In this document: piece by piece, positions 50,756-60,987 of the stretch
Numbering within the stretch: position 1 is the stretch's first letter
How the letters are laid out: each line of letters starts with the position of its first letter
NCBI RefSeq assembly: GCF_028307215.1
Contig: NZ_JAQMHV010000005.1
Span: 124,001-188,000 of the forward strand
Origin: Falsirhodobacter sp. 20TX0035
Lineage (GTDB): Bacteria > Pseudomonadota > Alphaproteobacteria > Rhodobacterales > Rhodobacteraceae
Length of the DNA stretch: 64,000 nucleotides
Reading direction: 5' to 3'
Notes under the pieces: generated by a model
What the model saw: only the letters and a program-made list of their open reading frames with translations
Databases searched by the model: none
What the model was told of the DNA's origin: nothing
Made by a program: the position numbers and the translations under genes

Positions 50756-52743
50756 GCCCGGACCCGCGTGGGTTCGGTTTCGGGGAAGCTGCGGTTCTCG
50801 CGCAGCCAGCGGGCCAGATCGGCCAGACCCTCGCGCCAGCCCACCTTCGCCTGCCACCCGATCTCGCGCTGCAAAAGCGCGGTGTCGGCCACGAAATAGA
50901 ACTGGTCCCCCTGCCGCCAGTCGGAAAAGCCCAGCGGCACGGGGTGGTTCACCACGCGCTCGATCTCGTGCAGGACGGTCTTCAGGCTGACGGAATTGTC
51001 CACCCCGCCGCCCAGGTTGAACGCGCGCCCCTTCAACCGACCGATGTTGTCCAGCACGCCGCGATAGGCGGCCACCGCGTCCGACACGTGCAGGATGTCG
51101 CGCACCTGCTTGCCGTTGCCATAGACCGAGATCGCCTCTCCCATCAGGGCGCGGATCAGGAAGTGGGCGACCCAGCCCTGATCCTCGGTCCCGAATTGGC
51201 GGGGGCCGTAGATGCAGGACATCCGCAGCACGGCCGACGGGATGCCGTAGCTTTTGGCGTAATCCAGCACATACTGGTCCGCGACGCCCTTTGAACAGCC
51301 GTAAGGCGTGCAGAAGTCCAGCGGGCGATCCTCGGCGATGCCGTTTTCGCGCACCCGCGCGTCGGCGGGCACATAGCGGTCGTCGGTTTCCAGCATTCGC
51401 AGATCGTCCAGCGCGCCATACACCTTGTTGGTGGAGGCGAAGACGATCGGCACCTCGCGCCCCGTGGCGCGGATGGCTTCCAGCACGTTGACGGTGCCGC
51501 GGGCGTTGATCTCGAAATCGTCGATGGGCGCCGTCAGGCTGGTGGTGACGGCCGTCTGGCCGGCCAGATGGATCACGGCCTGCGCGTCGCGGATGGCGTC
51601 GCGCATCGCGGATTCGTCGCGCAGGTCGGCGGGCATCGGGTGCACCCGGTCGCCGTGACGGTCCGCCAGCCAGCGCAGGTTCTGATCCACCCCCGGCCGC
51701 GACAGGTTGTCGACGATGATCACGTCATGGCCGTCGTTCAGGAAGCTGTCGGCCAGGTTCGATCCGATGAACCCGCTGCCCCCCGTGATGACCACGGGCT
51801 TCACGGCCTTGGCCAGCGACGGCGCGGCCAGATGCGTCACCTCGCGCACGCGGGCCAGGCCGCCATCGGTCAGAAGGCGCGCCAGCAGCTTCGGCTGGCC
51901 CTCGGCCTCCACCGCGCCCATGTGGTAATGGCGCGGATCAAACCAGAAGCCTTCCTGCACGGCCACCGTCTTCGGCAGGTCGCGCCAGGCGTACCAGTAC
52001 AGGCGGTCGGCCGGCGCCTCCATCACCTTGGCGAAGCGGCGCGCCTGTTCCATCTGGTCGCCGCGCCATGTCGAATAGCCGGCCTCGGTGATCCACAACT
52101 CCGGCGCGCCGTAGCGGTCGAGGATGGCGCGCATCTCACCCAGATGCATGTCCCAGCCGCGCCACGCGCCTTCCTCGCTGTCCCACGTGCCGGGAAAGCC
52201 GTGAAAGCCCACGGCGTCGCACTGTTCCAGCACGCCGCGCTGGCCCATCAGGTCCAGCCACAGCGGGTCGAACGGGCACGAGCCGCCCAGAACCGTCTTC
52301 CAGCCCCGCTGCTTCACCCAATAGGCCGCACCGCCCACCATCTCGCAGAAGAGCTGGTAGTCGTGATCCGCCCGCCAGTCCCAGTCGAGGAGGTTGTTCG
52401 GCTCGTTCCACAGCTCCACATGCGAAAAGTGCCGACCGTGACGGGTCAGCACATGATCGAGAAAGTCGGCATAGTCCTTAAGCACCTTCGGCGCGCCCGT
52501 GGTCCGCCCGTTGCGCGACAGCGAGGGCGGCGTGTAGTGCACGCAGGGCAGCAGGTCGATCTGGCCGCCCAGCTTGGGGATCAGCCAGTCGAACCAGTCC
52601 TCGCCGCCGGGGGCGAGGTATTCGGCCCAGCTCAGATGCGTGCGCAGGTGGGACGCCCCCGAGGCGAGGATCTCGGGTAGGACAGCCTCCACCCGGTCGT
52701 ATTCACCGGGGCGGAACCATTCGGCAAAGCCGTAGCCCCTCAT
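50752..52743 (-). CDS. Fused glycoside hydrolase (clan A) - NAD-dependent sugar epimerase
   Basis: One 663-residue frame with two enzymes. Residues 1 to about 305 form a TIM-barrel glycoside hydrolase: VELWNEPNN with acid/base Glu114, and APELWITEAGYST with nucleophile Glu220, the GH39/GH5-like clan A pattern. Residues about 315-663 form an extended SDR: VVITGGSGFIGSNLADSFL, HLAGQTAVTTSL, FASTNKVYG, TPYGCSKGVADQYVLDYA (Tyr-x-x-x-Lys) and MSCIYGPRQFGTEDQGWVAHF, which resembles CDP-paratose 2-epimerase-type enzymes. There is no signal peptide, so the hydrolase half must work inside the cell. It overlaps both neighbours by 4 bp and is the second gene of the operon. The pairing may couple sugar release or trimming to nucleotide-sugar conversion; that is speculation. 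Confidence 0.85.
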   Translation of the reverse strand: MRGYGFAEWFRPGEYDRVEAVLPEILASGASHLRTHLSWAEYLAPGGEDWFDWLIPKLGGQIDLLPCVHYTPPSLSRNGRTTGAPKVLKDYADFLDHVLTRHGRHFSHVELWNEPNNLLDWDWRADHDYQLFCEMVGGAAYWVKQRGWKTVLGGSCPFDPLWLDLMGQRGVLEQCDAVGFHGFPGTWDSEEGAWRGWDMHLGEMRAILDRYGAPELWITEAGYSTWRGDQMEQARRFAKVMEAPADRLYWYAWRDLPKTVAVQEGFWFDPRHYHMGAVEAEGQPKLLARLLTDGGLARVREVTHLAAPSLAKAVKPVVITGGSGFIGSNLADSFLNDGHDVIIVDNLSRPGVDQNLRWLADRHGDRVHPMPADLRDESAMRDAIRDAQAVIHLAGQTAVTTSLTAPIDDFEINARGTVNVLEAIRATGREVPIVFASTNKVYGALDDLRMLETDDRYVPADARVRENGIAEDRPLDFCTPYGCSKGVADQYVLDYAKSYGIPSAVLRMSCIYGPRQFGTEDQGWVAHFLIRALMGEAISVYGNGKQVRDILHVSDAVAAYRGVLDNIGRLKGRAFNLGGGVDNSVSLKTVLHEIERVVNHPVPLGFSDWRQGDQFYFVADTALLQREIGWQAKVGWREGLADLARWLRENRSFPETEPTRVRA

Positions 52744-53846
52744 GAAACGAGCCTCCGCTCCTCCAGATGGCGCCGCATCTCGGCCCCGCGATCGACGACC
52801 ACCTCGCCGCCCACCCAGGCGACGAATTCGTCCAACGAGTGCTCCAGCTTCTCCTGCGGCTCGAAGCCGAGGATGTCGCGGGCCTTGGAGATATCGGCAA
52901 AGCAGTTGCGGATGTCGCCCGACCGGTACTTGCCCGTGATCTCGGGGGTCAGGTGCGGCAGGTTCATCGCCTCGGCCAGAAGCGTCGCCACCTGCGTGAC
53001 GGTGTAGGCGCTGCCCGATCCGATGTTGAACAGCTCTCCCGCCGCTTCGGGCGTGTCATAGGCCAAGCGGAAGGCGCGGGCCACGTCGCGCACATGCACG
53101 AAGTCGCGGCGCTGCTCGCCATCCTCGAAGATCGTGGGCCGTTCGCCGGAGGCGAGGCGCGAGGCGAAGTTCGCCAGAACGCCGGTATAGGGGTTGGACA
53201 GCGCCTGCCCCGCACCGAACACGTTGAACAGGCGCAGCGCCACGGCGTCGACGTCATAGGCCTCGCCGAAGATCATGACCTCCCGCTCCTGCGCGTATTT
53301 CGTCAGCGCGTAGATGGAGGCGAGGTCGACGCGCTTGTGTTCGTTCGTGGCGGTGGGCACCAGAGGCTGGCCTTCCGGCCCTTGGGCGTTCCACTGGCCG
53401 CCCCGCACCTCGGCCGGCTTGCGGCGCACGTTTTCCAGCAACGTGCCGTCCGGCAGCGCGTAATAGCCTTCGCCGTACACGCTCATGGAGGAGGCGACGA
53501 CGATGCGCTGGACGGGATGGGCCAGCATCGCCTCCAGCAGAACAGCGGTGCCGAGGTCATTGGCGCCGACATAGCGGGCGATCTCGTACATGGACTGGCC
53601 GACGCCAACCTCGGCCGCAAGGTGGATAACGCCGTCGCAGCCGTTCAGCGCCGCACGGACGCCGCTGGCGTCCTGCATGTCGCCGCGGATCAGCTCGGCC
53701 CCTTGGGGAAGATCCGGCATGGAATCGCCGTGAACCTGCGCGATCATGGCGTCGTAAAGACGAACCTCATGCCCGTGCGCCAGCATCTCTTCGGCCACGT
53801 GCCGACCGATGAAACCGCACCCGCCCGTAATGAGCACCTTCGCCAT
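52740..53846 (-). CDS. dTDP-L-rhamnose 4-epimerase-like extended SDR
   Basis: A 368-residue extended SDR and the first gene of the glycan operon. MAKVLITGGCGFIGRHVAEEMLAHGHEVRLYDAMIAQVHG, VIHLAAEVGVGQSMYEIARYVGANDLGTAVLLEAML, SSMSVYGEGYYALPDGTL, ASIYALTKYAQEREVMIFGEAYDVDAVALRLFNVFGAGQALSNPYTGVLA, all close to the WbiB/dTDP-rhamnose 4-epimerase type (or GDP-mannose-type epimerases). It makes a nucleotide-activated deoxyhexose for the chain. The start at 53846 fits; the much longer frame up to 55910 is antisense to the divergent ADH gene and is not coding. Confidence 0.86.
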   Translation of the reverse strand: MAKVLITGGCGFIGRHVAEEMLAHGHEVRLYDAMIAQVHGDSMPDLPQGAELIRGDMQDASGVRAALNGCDGVIHLAAEVGVGQSMYEIARYVGANDLGTAVLLEAMLAHPVQRIVVASSMSVYGEGYYALPDGTLLENVRRKPAEVRGGQWNAQGPEGQPLVPTATNEHKRVDLASIYALTKYAQEREVMIFGEAYDVDAVALRLFNVFGAGQALSNPYTGVLANFASRLASGERPTIFEDGEQRRDFVHVRDVARAFRLAYDTPEAAGELFNIGSGSAYTVTQVATLLAEAMNLPHLTPEITGKYRSGDIRNCFADISKARDILGFEPQEKLEHSLDEFVAWVGGEVVVDRGAEMRRHLEERRLVS

Positions 53847-53881
53847 CCGAAATCCTCTCACTATGTCGTGACCGCTGGAAC

Positions 53882-53907
53882 AACGGGCGCGCGGGCCTCT
53901 CGGTTCC
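53882..53907 (-). promoter_or_regulatory. Perfect GGAAC-N17-CGTT box at the head of the glycan operon
   Basis: On the minus strand GGAAC (53907-53903), 17 bases, then CGTT (53885-53882), followed 35 bases later by the epimerase ATG at 53846. It matches the EcfG-type ECF promoter consensus GGAAC-N16/17-CGTT exactly. Similar boxes precede the YghA-like SDR and the DUF892 gene. Confidence 0.5.
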
Positions 53908-54068
53908 CCCGGCTTTTCGGGGTTCTTCTGGCGAAGCCCTTGTTTTCGCGGGATGCGGCACATCTTCTTCAACCGGATCAACATCTTCCCCCTCGCCCGC
54001 CGGACAGGGGGGAACCCACAGAAACGCGAACCGTTTGCCCCGTGTCCGCCCAAGTGATGAGGTCGCCG

Positions 54069-55061
54069 ATGAACCAGCCGCCCGCTTTCGCCCCCGACAC
54101 CACCGCCATGCGCGCCATGCGCGTCACGGCCCCCGGACAAGTCCGGATGGAGGAGATGCCCCTGCCCGTTCCCGCCGACGGCGAGGTTCTGGTGCGGCTG
54201 GAAGGCTGCGGCGTTTGCGCGTCGAACCTGGAACCCTGGGCCGGGCCGGACTGGATGAACTATCCCACCGATCCGGGCGGCATGGGGCACGAAGGCTGGG
54301 GGCGGGTGGAGGCGCTGGGCGCGGGCGTTACGGGCCTCTCCCTTGGCCAGCGCGTGACCTTTCTGGGCCAGTGCGGCTATGCCACTCACGAGGTGGTGGA
54401 CGCCGCCCGGGTGATCGCCCTGCCCGACCGCATCAGCGGCCCCTTCCCCGGCGAGGCGTTCGGCTGCGTGATGAACATCTTCCTGCGGTCCGGCATCCGG
54501 GCGGGGGACCGGGTCGCGATCATCGGCGTGGGTTTCCTTGGCGCGGCGCTGACGCGGCTGGCGTCGAACGTGGGGGCGGACGTGATCGCCATCTCGCGCC
54601 GCGACACCTCGCTGGCATTGGCGCGGCAGATGGGCGCCGCCCGCACCATCCCGATGGAGGATCATCACGCCATCATCCACGAAGTGGCCGAACTGACCGA
54701 CCACCGCTTCTGCGACGTGGTGATCGAGGCGGTGGGCAAGCAATGGCCGCTGGATCTGGCCGGAGAGATCGTGGCCGAGGGCGGGCGTCTGGTGATCGCG
54801 GGTTATCATCAGGACGGGCCGCGTCAGGTGAACATGCAGAACTGGAACTGGCGCGGGATCGACGTGATCAACGCGCATGAACGCAGCCTCGACAAATGCC
54901 TGAACGGCGTGCACGAGGCGATCAAGGCGATCGAGGCCGGGCGTCTGGATCCGGGCCCCCTGCTGACGCACATGTTCCCGCTGGAGGCGCTGGATCAGGC
55001 GCTGGACGCCACACGGGACAAGCCCGACGGCCTCGTGAAGGCCTGGGTGGCCTGCGCATGA
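54069..55061 (+). CDS. Zinc-type alcohol dehydrogenase family protein (MDR)
   Basis: A 330-residue MDR: MRAMRVTAPGQVRMEEMPLPVPADGEVLVRLEGCGVCASN with a Cys at the catalytic-zinc position, GGMGHEGWGRVEALG, and a Rossmann fold GDRVAIIGVGFLGAALTRLAS. It lacks the structural-zinc four-Cys loop. This subgroup includes dehydrogenases acting on sugars or polyols (e.g. myo-inositol- or L-threonine-type). It is divergent from the epimerase gene and overlaps the next gene by 4 bp. The ATG at 54057 (MRSPMNQPP) is an alternative start. Confidence 0.8.
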   Translation: MNQPPAFAPDTTAMRAMRVTAPGQVRMEEMPLPVPADGEVLVRLEGCGVCASNLEPWAGPDWMNYPTDPGGMGHEGWGRVEALGAGVTGLSLGQRVTFLGQCGYATHEVVDAARVIALPDRISGPFPGEAFGCVMNIFLRSGIRAGDRVAIIGVGFLGAALTRLASNVGADVIAISRRDTSLALARQMGAARTIPMEDHHAIIHEVAELTDHRFCDVVIEAVGKQWPLDLAGEIVAEGGRLVIAGYHQDGPRQVNMQNWNWRGIDVINAHERSLDKCLNGVHEAIKAIEAGRLDPGPLLTHMFPLEALDQALDATRDKPDGLVKAWVACA

Positions 55062-56050
55062 GCGGGACGCGGCCGCGTGTGGCCTTTGTCGGTCTGGGCT
55101 GGATCGGGCGTCACAGGATGGAGGGCATCCTGGATCTGGTGGAGCCCGTGGCCTTGGCCGACCCCTTCCCCGAGGGGCGCGAGGAGGCCGCCGCCCTGTG
55201 CCCCGGCGCGCAGGTCTTTGAGACGCTGGAGGAAGCGCTGGCCACGAAACCCGACGGGGTGGTGATCGCGACTCCGTCGGCAATGCACGCCGAACAGTCC
55301 GTGGCCGCCCTGACCGCCGGCTGCGCCGTGTTCTGCCAGAAGCCCCTTGGCCGCAGCGCCGTTGAGGTGCAGGGCGTCGTCGACGCCGCCCGGGCCAGCA
55401 ACCGGCTGTTGCACGTGGACCTGTCCTATCGCGGAACGTCGGCCCTCCGGGCCATCCATGCAGCGGTGCAGCGGGGCGACATCGGCAAGGTGTTCGCTGT
55501 CGATCTGGTGTTTCACAACGCCTATGGCCCCGGCAAGCCGTGGTTCTACGACAAGGCGCAGTCGGGGGGCGGACCGCTGATGGATCTGGGGGTCCACCTG
55601 ATCGACTCGGCCCTGTGGTGTCTGAACTTCCCGCAGATGACCTGCACCACGGCCGAGATCTACGGCAAGGGCGCCCCCGGCCTGTCCCCCGACGCGGTGG
55701 AGGATTACGCCAGCGCCACCCTGCGCACCGAGGATGGGACGGCCCTGCGCCTTGCCTGTTCGTGGAACCTCCATGCCGGGCGCGAGGCGGTGATCGAGGT
55801 GCATCTGCACGGCACCGAAGGCGGGCTGTCCCTGACCAACCCCGGCGGCGACTTCTACGACTTCGAGGCGCGCCTGCATCGTGGCACCACGAGCGAGCGG
55901 ATCGCCGCACCGCCGGACCCGTGGGGCATCGCCATGATCCGCGACTGGGCCACGCGCCTTGGGCAGGACGCGTCCTTCGATCCGGCGGCGGAACGTTACG
56001 TGGATCTGGCCCGTGTCATCGACGACATATATACGAAGGGTGCCCGTTAG
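55058..56050 (+). CDS. Gfo/Idh/MocA family oxidoreductase
   Basis: A 330-residue protein: RPRVAFVGLGWIGRHRMEGIL (Rossmann), VFCQKPLGRSAVEVQGVVDAARASNRLLHVDLSYRG with the catalytic Lys of the E/QKP motif, GGPLMDLGVHLIDSALWCL. It is NAD(P)-dependent, probably on a sugar or nucleotide sugar of the glycan pathway, as partner of the coupled ADH (4 bp overlap). Its last ten codons form part of the first unit of the degenerate tandem repeat that follows. Confidence 0.85.
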   Translation: MSGTRPRVAFVGLGWIGRHRMEGILDLVEPVALADPFPEGREEAAALCPGAQVFETLEEALATKPDGVVIATPSAMHAEQSVAALTAGCAVFCQKPLGRSAVEVQGVVDAARASNRLLHVDLSYRGTSALRAIHAAVQRGDIGKVFAVDLVFHNAYGPGKPWFYDKAQSGGGPLMDLGVHLIDSALWCLNFPQMTCTTAEIYGKGAPGLSPDAVEDYASATLRTEDGTALRLACSWNLHAGREAVIEVHLHGTEGGLSLTNPGGDFYDFEARLHRGTTSERIAAPPDPWGIAMIRDWATRLGQDASFDPAAERYVDLARVIDDIYTKGAR

Positions 56051-56414
56051 GGGCGAAGCTGGGGCAGTGGGAGCCTGCCCTCTGCGCCGGACTGTGGCCG
56101 GATCGGGACACGGACCCTGTATTTACTTGGGCATCTACGCCGAAGGATCCAGCCACGGCAGGAGCGCTCGCGCGGGCGCAACGGCTTCCCGCCCGCGCGG
56201 AAGCGTCGGATTGCGAGTCAGCAAGCCACGGCCCCATCTGGAATTTATGCCGAGGGCGCCTGCTGGGGATAAGCTGCGATAGGGACGCCAGCGGCGCAAC
56301 AGCTTGCCGTCTGCACCGAAGCGCCGGACCACGGCTGGATTGGGGGTCAGGACCCATGGTCTCTATCCACGATATATGCCGGGAGCGCCGTTTGGAATCA
56401 GCTGCGATGGGGCG

Positions 56415-57433
<1,019 letters not shown>

Positions 57434-57437
<4 letters not shown>

Positions 57438-58486
57438 TTCATCCCCGTGGTTGCGATGCCGCCCGTGATCGACTTCTGCAGGAAGGCGAAGATCAGCGTG
57501 ACGGGCAGAAGCGACAGAACCGCCATGGCCAGCAGGTAATGCCATTGCACCTCGAACTCCCCCTGAAAGGCGTTGAGGCCGAGTTGCAGCGTGTAGTTTT
57601 CCGACCGTTGCAGCACGATCAGCGGCCAGAGGAAGTCGTTCCACCGCCAGATGACCGAGAGGATGGCCAGCACCGCGATGGCGGGCATCGACAGCGGCAC
57701 GGCGATGCGCCAGAACAGCTGCCATTCCGATCCGCCGTCGATGCGCGCCGCCTCGAACAGGTCCTCGGGCAGGGTCAGCATGTATTGCCGCATCAGGAAG
57801 ATGCCGACGGGCGTGGCCGCCACCGGCAGGATCGCGCCCCACAAGGTGTCGTAGAGAGCGAGGCTGTTCACCACCAGGAACAGCGGCACAAGGATCACCG
57901 TCTGCGGGATCATCAGCGCGAACACCACCAGAAGCAGGAACCCCATCCGGCTGCGGAACCGGTAGCGGCTGAGCGCGTAGCCCGCCATGGAGTTCATCAC
58001 CACCGACAGGATCGTGGCGACGATCGTCACGAAGGCGCTGTTGTAAAGGAACAACGGGAAGTCGAAGGCGGACAGGCGCGCCGTCAGCGGCTCGGTGTAA
58101 TTCGAGACTTCCAGATGCGGTTCGGCCAGACGGGTGATCGTCGTCGCCTCCACCCGCACCTGTTCGTGGGGCGGATGGGGGTCGATCAGCACCGCGATGC
58201 GGCCCACCTGCGCGCGCAAGCCGAACACGCCCTCCCGTCCCTCGATCGTGTAGGCCGGAAGCGGACGGGGCTGGCCCTCGATCTCCAGCAGGACGGGGGC
58301 GTTGGGCAGGATCGTGGGGGGATACTGCGTCAGCTCGCTTTCCGGCTTGAACGACGACAGCACCAGCCAGACCACCGGCAGCGCGATCGTTAGAAAGGCG
58401 ACGGCCAGGTAGGCGTAGCACAGCCAGTCGGTGAAGCTGGCCTTGCGGCCCCCGGCGCGGCGGCCCAGAAATGTGGCGACGCCCAT
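57434..58486 (-). CDS. Carbohydrate ABC transporter permease (MalG type)
   Basis: A 350-residue inner-membrane protein with the EAA loop FEAARIDGGSEWQLFWRIAVPLSMPAI. An unusually long segment (about 100 residues, roughly 37-140) lies between the first and second helix. It has a strand-rich sequence (LLEIEGQPRPLPAYTIEGREGVFGLRAQVGRIAVLIDP), probably a periplasmic domain. Such inserts occur in some MalG-like proteins. It shares a base with the neighbouring permease stop/start. Confidence 0.9.
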
Positions 58487-59487
58487 CAGCGATCCTCCAT
58501 CCGGCGGTTGGAAAGAACAAGCTGCAACCCGGTCAGCAGGAAGATGATCAGGGCAAGGAGGATCGACATAGCCGCGGCCAGCCCGTATTCGCGGGGCGCC
58601 GTGGTGAAGCCGGTTTCGTAGATCGATTGCAGCACGAAGGTGGTGGCGGTGCCGGGGCCGCCGCGGGTCAGGACCCAGACCTCGTCAAACACCTGGAAGG
58701 CCTTGGTCACGGCGATGACCGACACGGACAGAAGCGTCGGCATCAGCAGCGGCAGCGTCACCTTGCGGAAGATGCGCCCGTTGGTGAAGGGGCGGTCGGA
58801 TTCAAGGCTCGCCGCCTCGTACAGATCCTTCGGAATGGCTTGCAGGCCGGCCAGGATGATGAGGGTGTAGAATCCCGCATGGGCCCAGACATAGATGAAG
58901 ATCGACCAGAACATCGCCCAATGCGCGTCCAGCAGCCAGGGCAGCCCGTCCAGCCCCAGCCGGTCAAGCGTGCCATTCAGAAGGCCCTGCCGGTCCAGGA
59001 TCCATTTCCAGATCAGCGCCACCACCACCGGCGACAGCATCACGGGATAGAAGAACACCGCCCGCCAGAACCCCTGCGCCCGCACCAGCCGGTTCAGCAC
59101 CAGCGCCGTGGCGAGCGAGAAGCCCACCATGCACACCACCTCGATCACGACGAAGAAGACGGTGTTGTAAAGGCCGCGCCAGAAGAAGAAGACCTCGGGC
59201 GCGCAGGTGGCGGGGTCGAGGTAGTTGGTGCAGGAAAACAGCGTGCGGAAATGCTGCAGGCCCACGAAGGCGCGTTCGGTCGGCAGGACGCGGTTGCCGT
59301 CGGTGACGGCGTAGACCCCGTTCAGCAGCATCGGCAGGAAGACGAAGATCGCCAGCGCAAGGAAGTTCGGCAAAAGGAACAGGAAGGCCATCCGCCGGAC
59401 GCCCACCCGTGCCTGCAACCACCGCATGGGCGGGTTCGTCCAATCGACCGTCCAGCGTCCGACCGCGTTCAGAGGGTTCATGGCCAT
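58486..59487 (-). CDS. Carbohydrate ABC transporter permease (MalF type)
   Basis: A 333-residue protein with six to seven membrane helices and the EAA motif LYEAASLESDRPFTNGRIFRKVTLPLLMPT. The N-terminal amphipathic stretch (WTVDWTNPPMRWLQARVGVRRM) precedes TM1. It pairs with the MalG-type permease. A start two codons later (MNPLNAVG) is possible. The binding-protein gene lies 16 bp upstream. Confidence 0.9.
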   Translation of the reverse strand: MAMNPLNAVGRWTVDWTNPPMRWLQARVGVRRMAFLFLLPNFLALAIFVFLPMLLNGVYAVTDGNRVLPTERAFVGLQHFRTLFSCTNYLDPATCAPEVFFFWRGLYNTVFFVVIEVVCMVGFSLATALVLNRLVRAQGFWRAVFFYPVMLSPVVVALIWKWILDRQGLLNGTLDRLGLDGLPWLLDAHWAMFWSIFIYVWAHAGFYTLIILAGLQAIPKDLYEAASLESDRPFTNGRIFRKVTLPLLMPTLLSVSVIAVTKAFQVFDEVWVLTRGGPGTATTFVLQSIYETGFTTAPREYGLAAAMSILLALIIFLLTGLQLVLSNRRMEDR

Positions 59488-59503
59488 GCAGCGTCTTTCC
59501 GGG

Positions 59504-60769
59504 TCATGGGGCGGCGCTTTCGATTTCGCGGGTCATGCGGTCCAGCGCGGCGTCCACGCCGATCTCCCCGCTGGTGGCAAGGCCGAGGTTCGCGGTACCG
59601 GAATCGAGGATGCGGCGTTGCAACGGTTCCACCTCCAGCTTCTGGATCACGGGGGACACGCGGGCCACCTCGCCCCCGATCACCTCCAGCGACTGGGCCA
59701 CGGCGGGATCGTCGGTTTCATAGGGCACGCCGGCCTTCAGCAGGTCCAGCTGTCCCGGCACCTGAAGGGTGCGGGCGGCGAACGCCTCCAGCGCGGGGGG
59801 GCTGGCCAGATATTCCAGCATCCGCGCCACCTCGCGCGGGTGGGCGGTGTGGCGGAAGCCGACGATGGCCGAACCGCCCGCCATGCCGCCCGGACAGCCT
59901 GCATCTCCGCAGGGGTTGGGCACGGCGCGCCAGTCGAAGATCCCGCTGACATTGCGCGACAGGCGCGGCAGCAGCCAGGATCCGGACAGAAGGAAGGCCG
60001 TCTCCGAATTCTCGAACAGGTCGGCACCGGGAACAACCTGCGATCCGGACGCGGCGGGCCAGATGTCCAGCGGCATCAGGCGTTCGCCGTGCCAGTCCAC
60101 CAGGCGCCGCGCAAAGGCACGCACCCCGTCATCCACCACCCGAAGGTGGTCGGCGTCGTCGTAATACCGCGCGCCATAGGCCACGGTGCCGGGGATGGCG
60201 CGGTGAAAGGCCCGATCCATCGTCATGCCCGAATACAGGTCCAGCCTGTCCTTCACCTGCCGCGTCGCTTCGGCCCAGTCGTCCCAGGTGGCGGAGGCGT
60301 CCGGCACCGGCACGCCCGCCTGTTCGAACAGGGTGACGTTGACATAGCCGATGGTCATCGTGATCTGGTTCGGAAAGCCGAAGATGCCCTGCGGGTCGTT
60401 GTGCAGCCGCATCCGCACCAACGCGGACGGATAGAAATCATCCTCCCAATAGGCCGGATCGGCCAGATAGGGGCGGATGTCCAGAAGATGGCGCGACAGC
60501 CCCGTGATGTCGGTCACGCGGGCCACGTCCGGGCCCTCCCCCGCCTCCAGCGTGACGGGCAGGCCTTCCAGGATGCCGGAACGGTAGGGCACCACGTCGA
60601 CCAGCACCGAGATGTCGGGATTGGCCTGTTCGAACCCGTCCAGAAGGTCGCGGTAGACCTCGCACTCGTTGCCGTCGGCATAGCAGGCAAACCGCAGTTC
60701 CGTCTGCGCCTGCGCCATCGGGGCCACGCACAGAAAGAGCGCGGCAAGAATACCGGTTCGAACGTTCAT
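59504..60769 (-). CDS. Carbohydrate ABC transporter substrate-binding protein
   Basis: A 421-residue exported protein with signal peptide VRTGILAALFLCVAPMAQAQ. Mature motifs: LRFACYADGNECEVYRDLLDGFEQANPDISVLVDVVPY, GEGPDVARVTDIT, SGSWLLPRLSRN and GGSAIVGFRHTAHPREVARMLEYL, all typical of family 1 sugar-binding proteins (UgpB-like). The ligand is a sugar or glycerophosphate-like compound. It heads the four-gene importer operon. The ATG at 60769 is chosen because it starts the signal peptide. Confidence 0.88.
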   Translation of the reverse strand: MNVRTGILAALFLCVAPMAQAQTELRFACYADGNECEVYRDLLDGFEQANPDISVLVDVVPYRSGILEGLPVTLEAGEGPDVARVTDITGLSRHLLDIRPYLADPAYWEDDFYPSALVRMRLHNDPQGIFGFPNQITMTIGYVNVTLFEQAGVPVPDASATWDDWAEATRQVKDRLDLYSGMTMDRAFHRAIPGTVAYGARYYDDADHLRVVDDGVRAFARRLVDWHGERLMPLDIWPAASGSQVVPGADLFENSETAFLLSGSWLLPRLSRNVSGIFDWRAVPNPCGDAGCPGGMAGGSAIVGFRHTAHPREVARMLEYLASPPALEAFAARTLQVPGQLDLLKAGVPYETDDPAVAQSLEVIGGEVARVSPVIQKLEVEPLQRRILDSGTANLGLATSGEIGVDAALDRMTREIESAAP

Positions 60770-60838
60770 GATCCCCCGCACGGGCCGCCGTTCGCCGAAA
60801 GATAGCCTGCCATGGGGAAAGGTCCTGTTCATGCGTTA

Positions 60839-60878
60839 GGCAAATACCATTCCTTGCCGGGAAGGGAAGCCATTTGCC
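60839..60878. promoter_or_regulatory. Inverted repeat GGCAAAT-N26-ATTTGCC upstream of the sugar ABC operon
   Basis: A 7 bp dyad with 26 bases between the arms in the divergent gap between the binding-protein and nitroreductase genes, with a smaller TTCC/GGAA symmetry inside it. It could be the operator of either gene; no regulator is encoded nearby. Confidence 0.3.
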
Positions 60879-60987
60879 GCGGCTCGGCGCGCCCGTCCCT
60901 TCCGCACATCCCGCCCTGCGCCCGTGCAGGTTGACGCATGAGGTCGCAAAAGGCACCTGTGACGCAGGCCGAAGACATGAGGACGCC

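Noticed and set aside
53847-55910. Long N-terminal extension of the epimerase frame
   Set aside because: The family start is at 53846. Upstream text is antisense to the ADH and Gfo/Idh/MocA genes and reads as low-complexity Arg/His/Gly.
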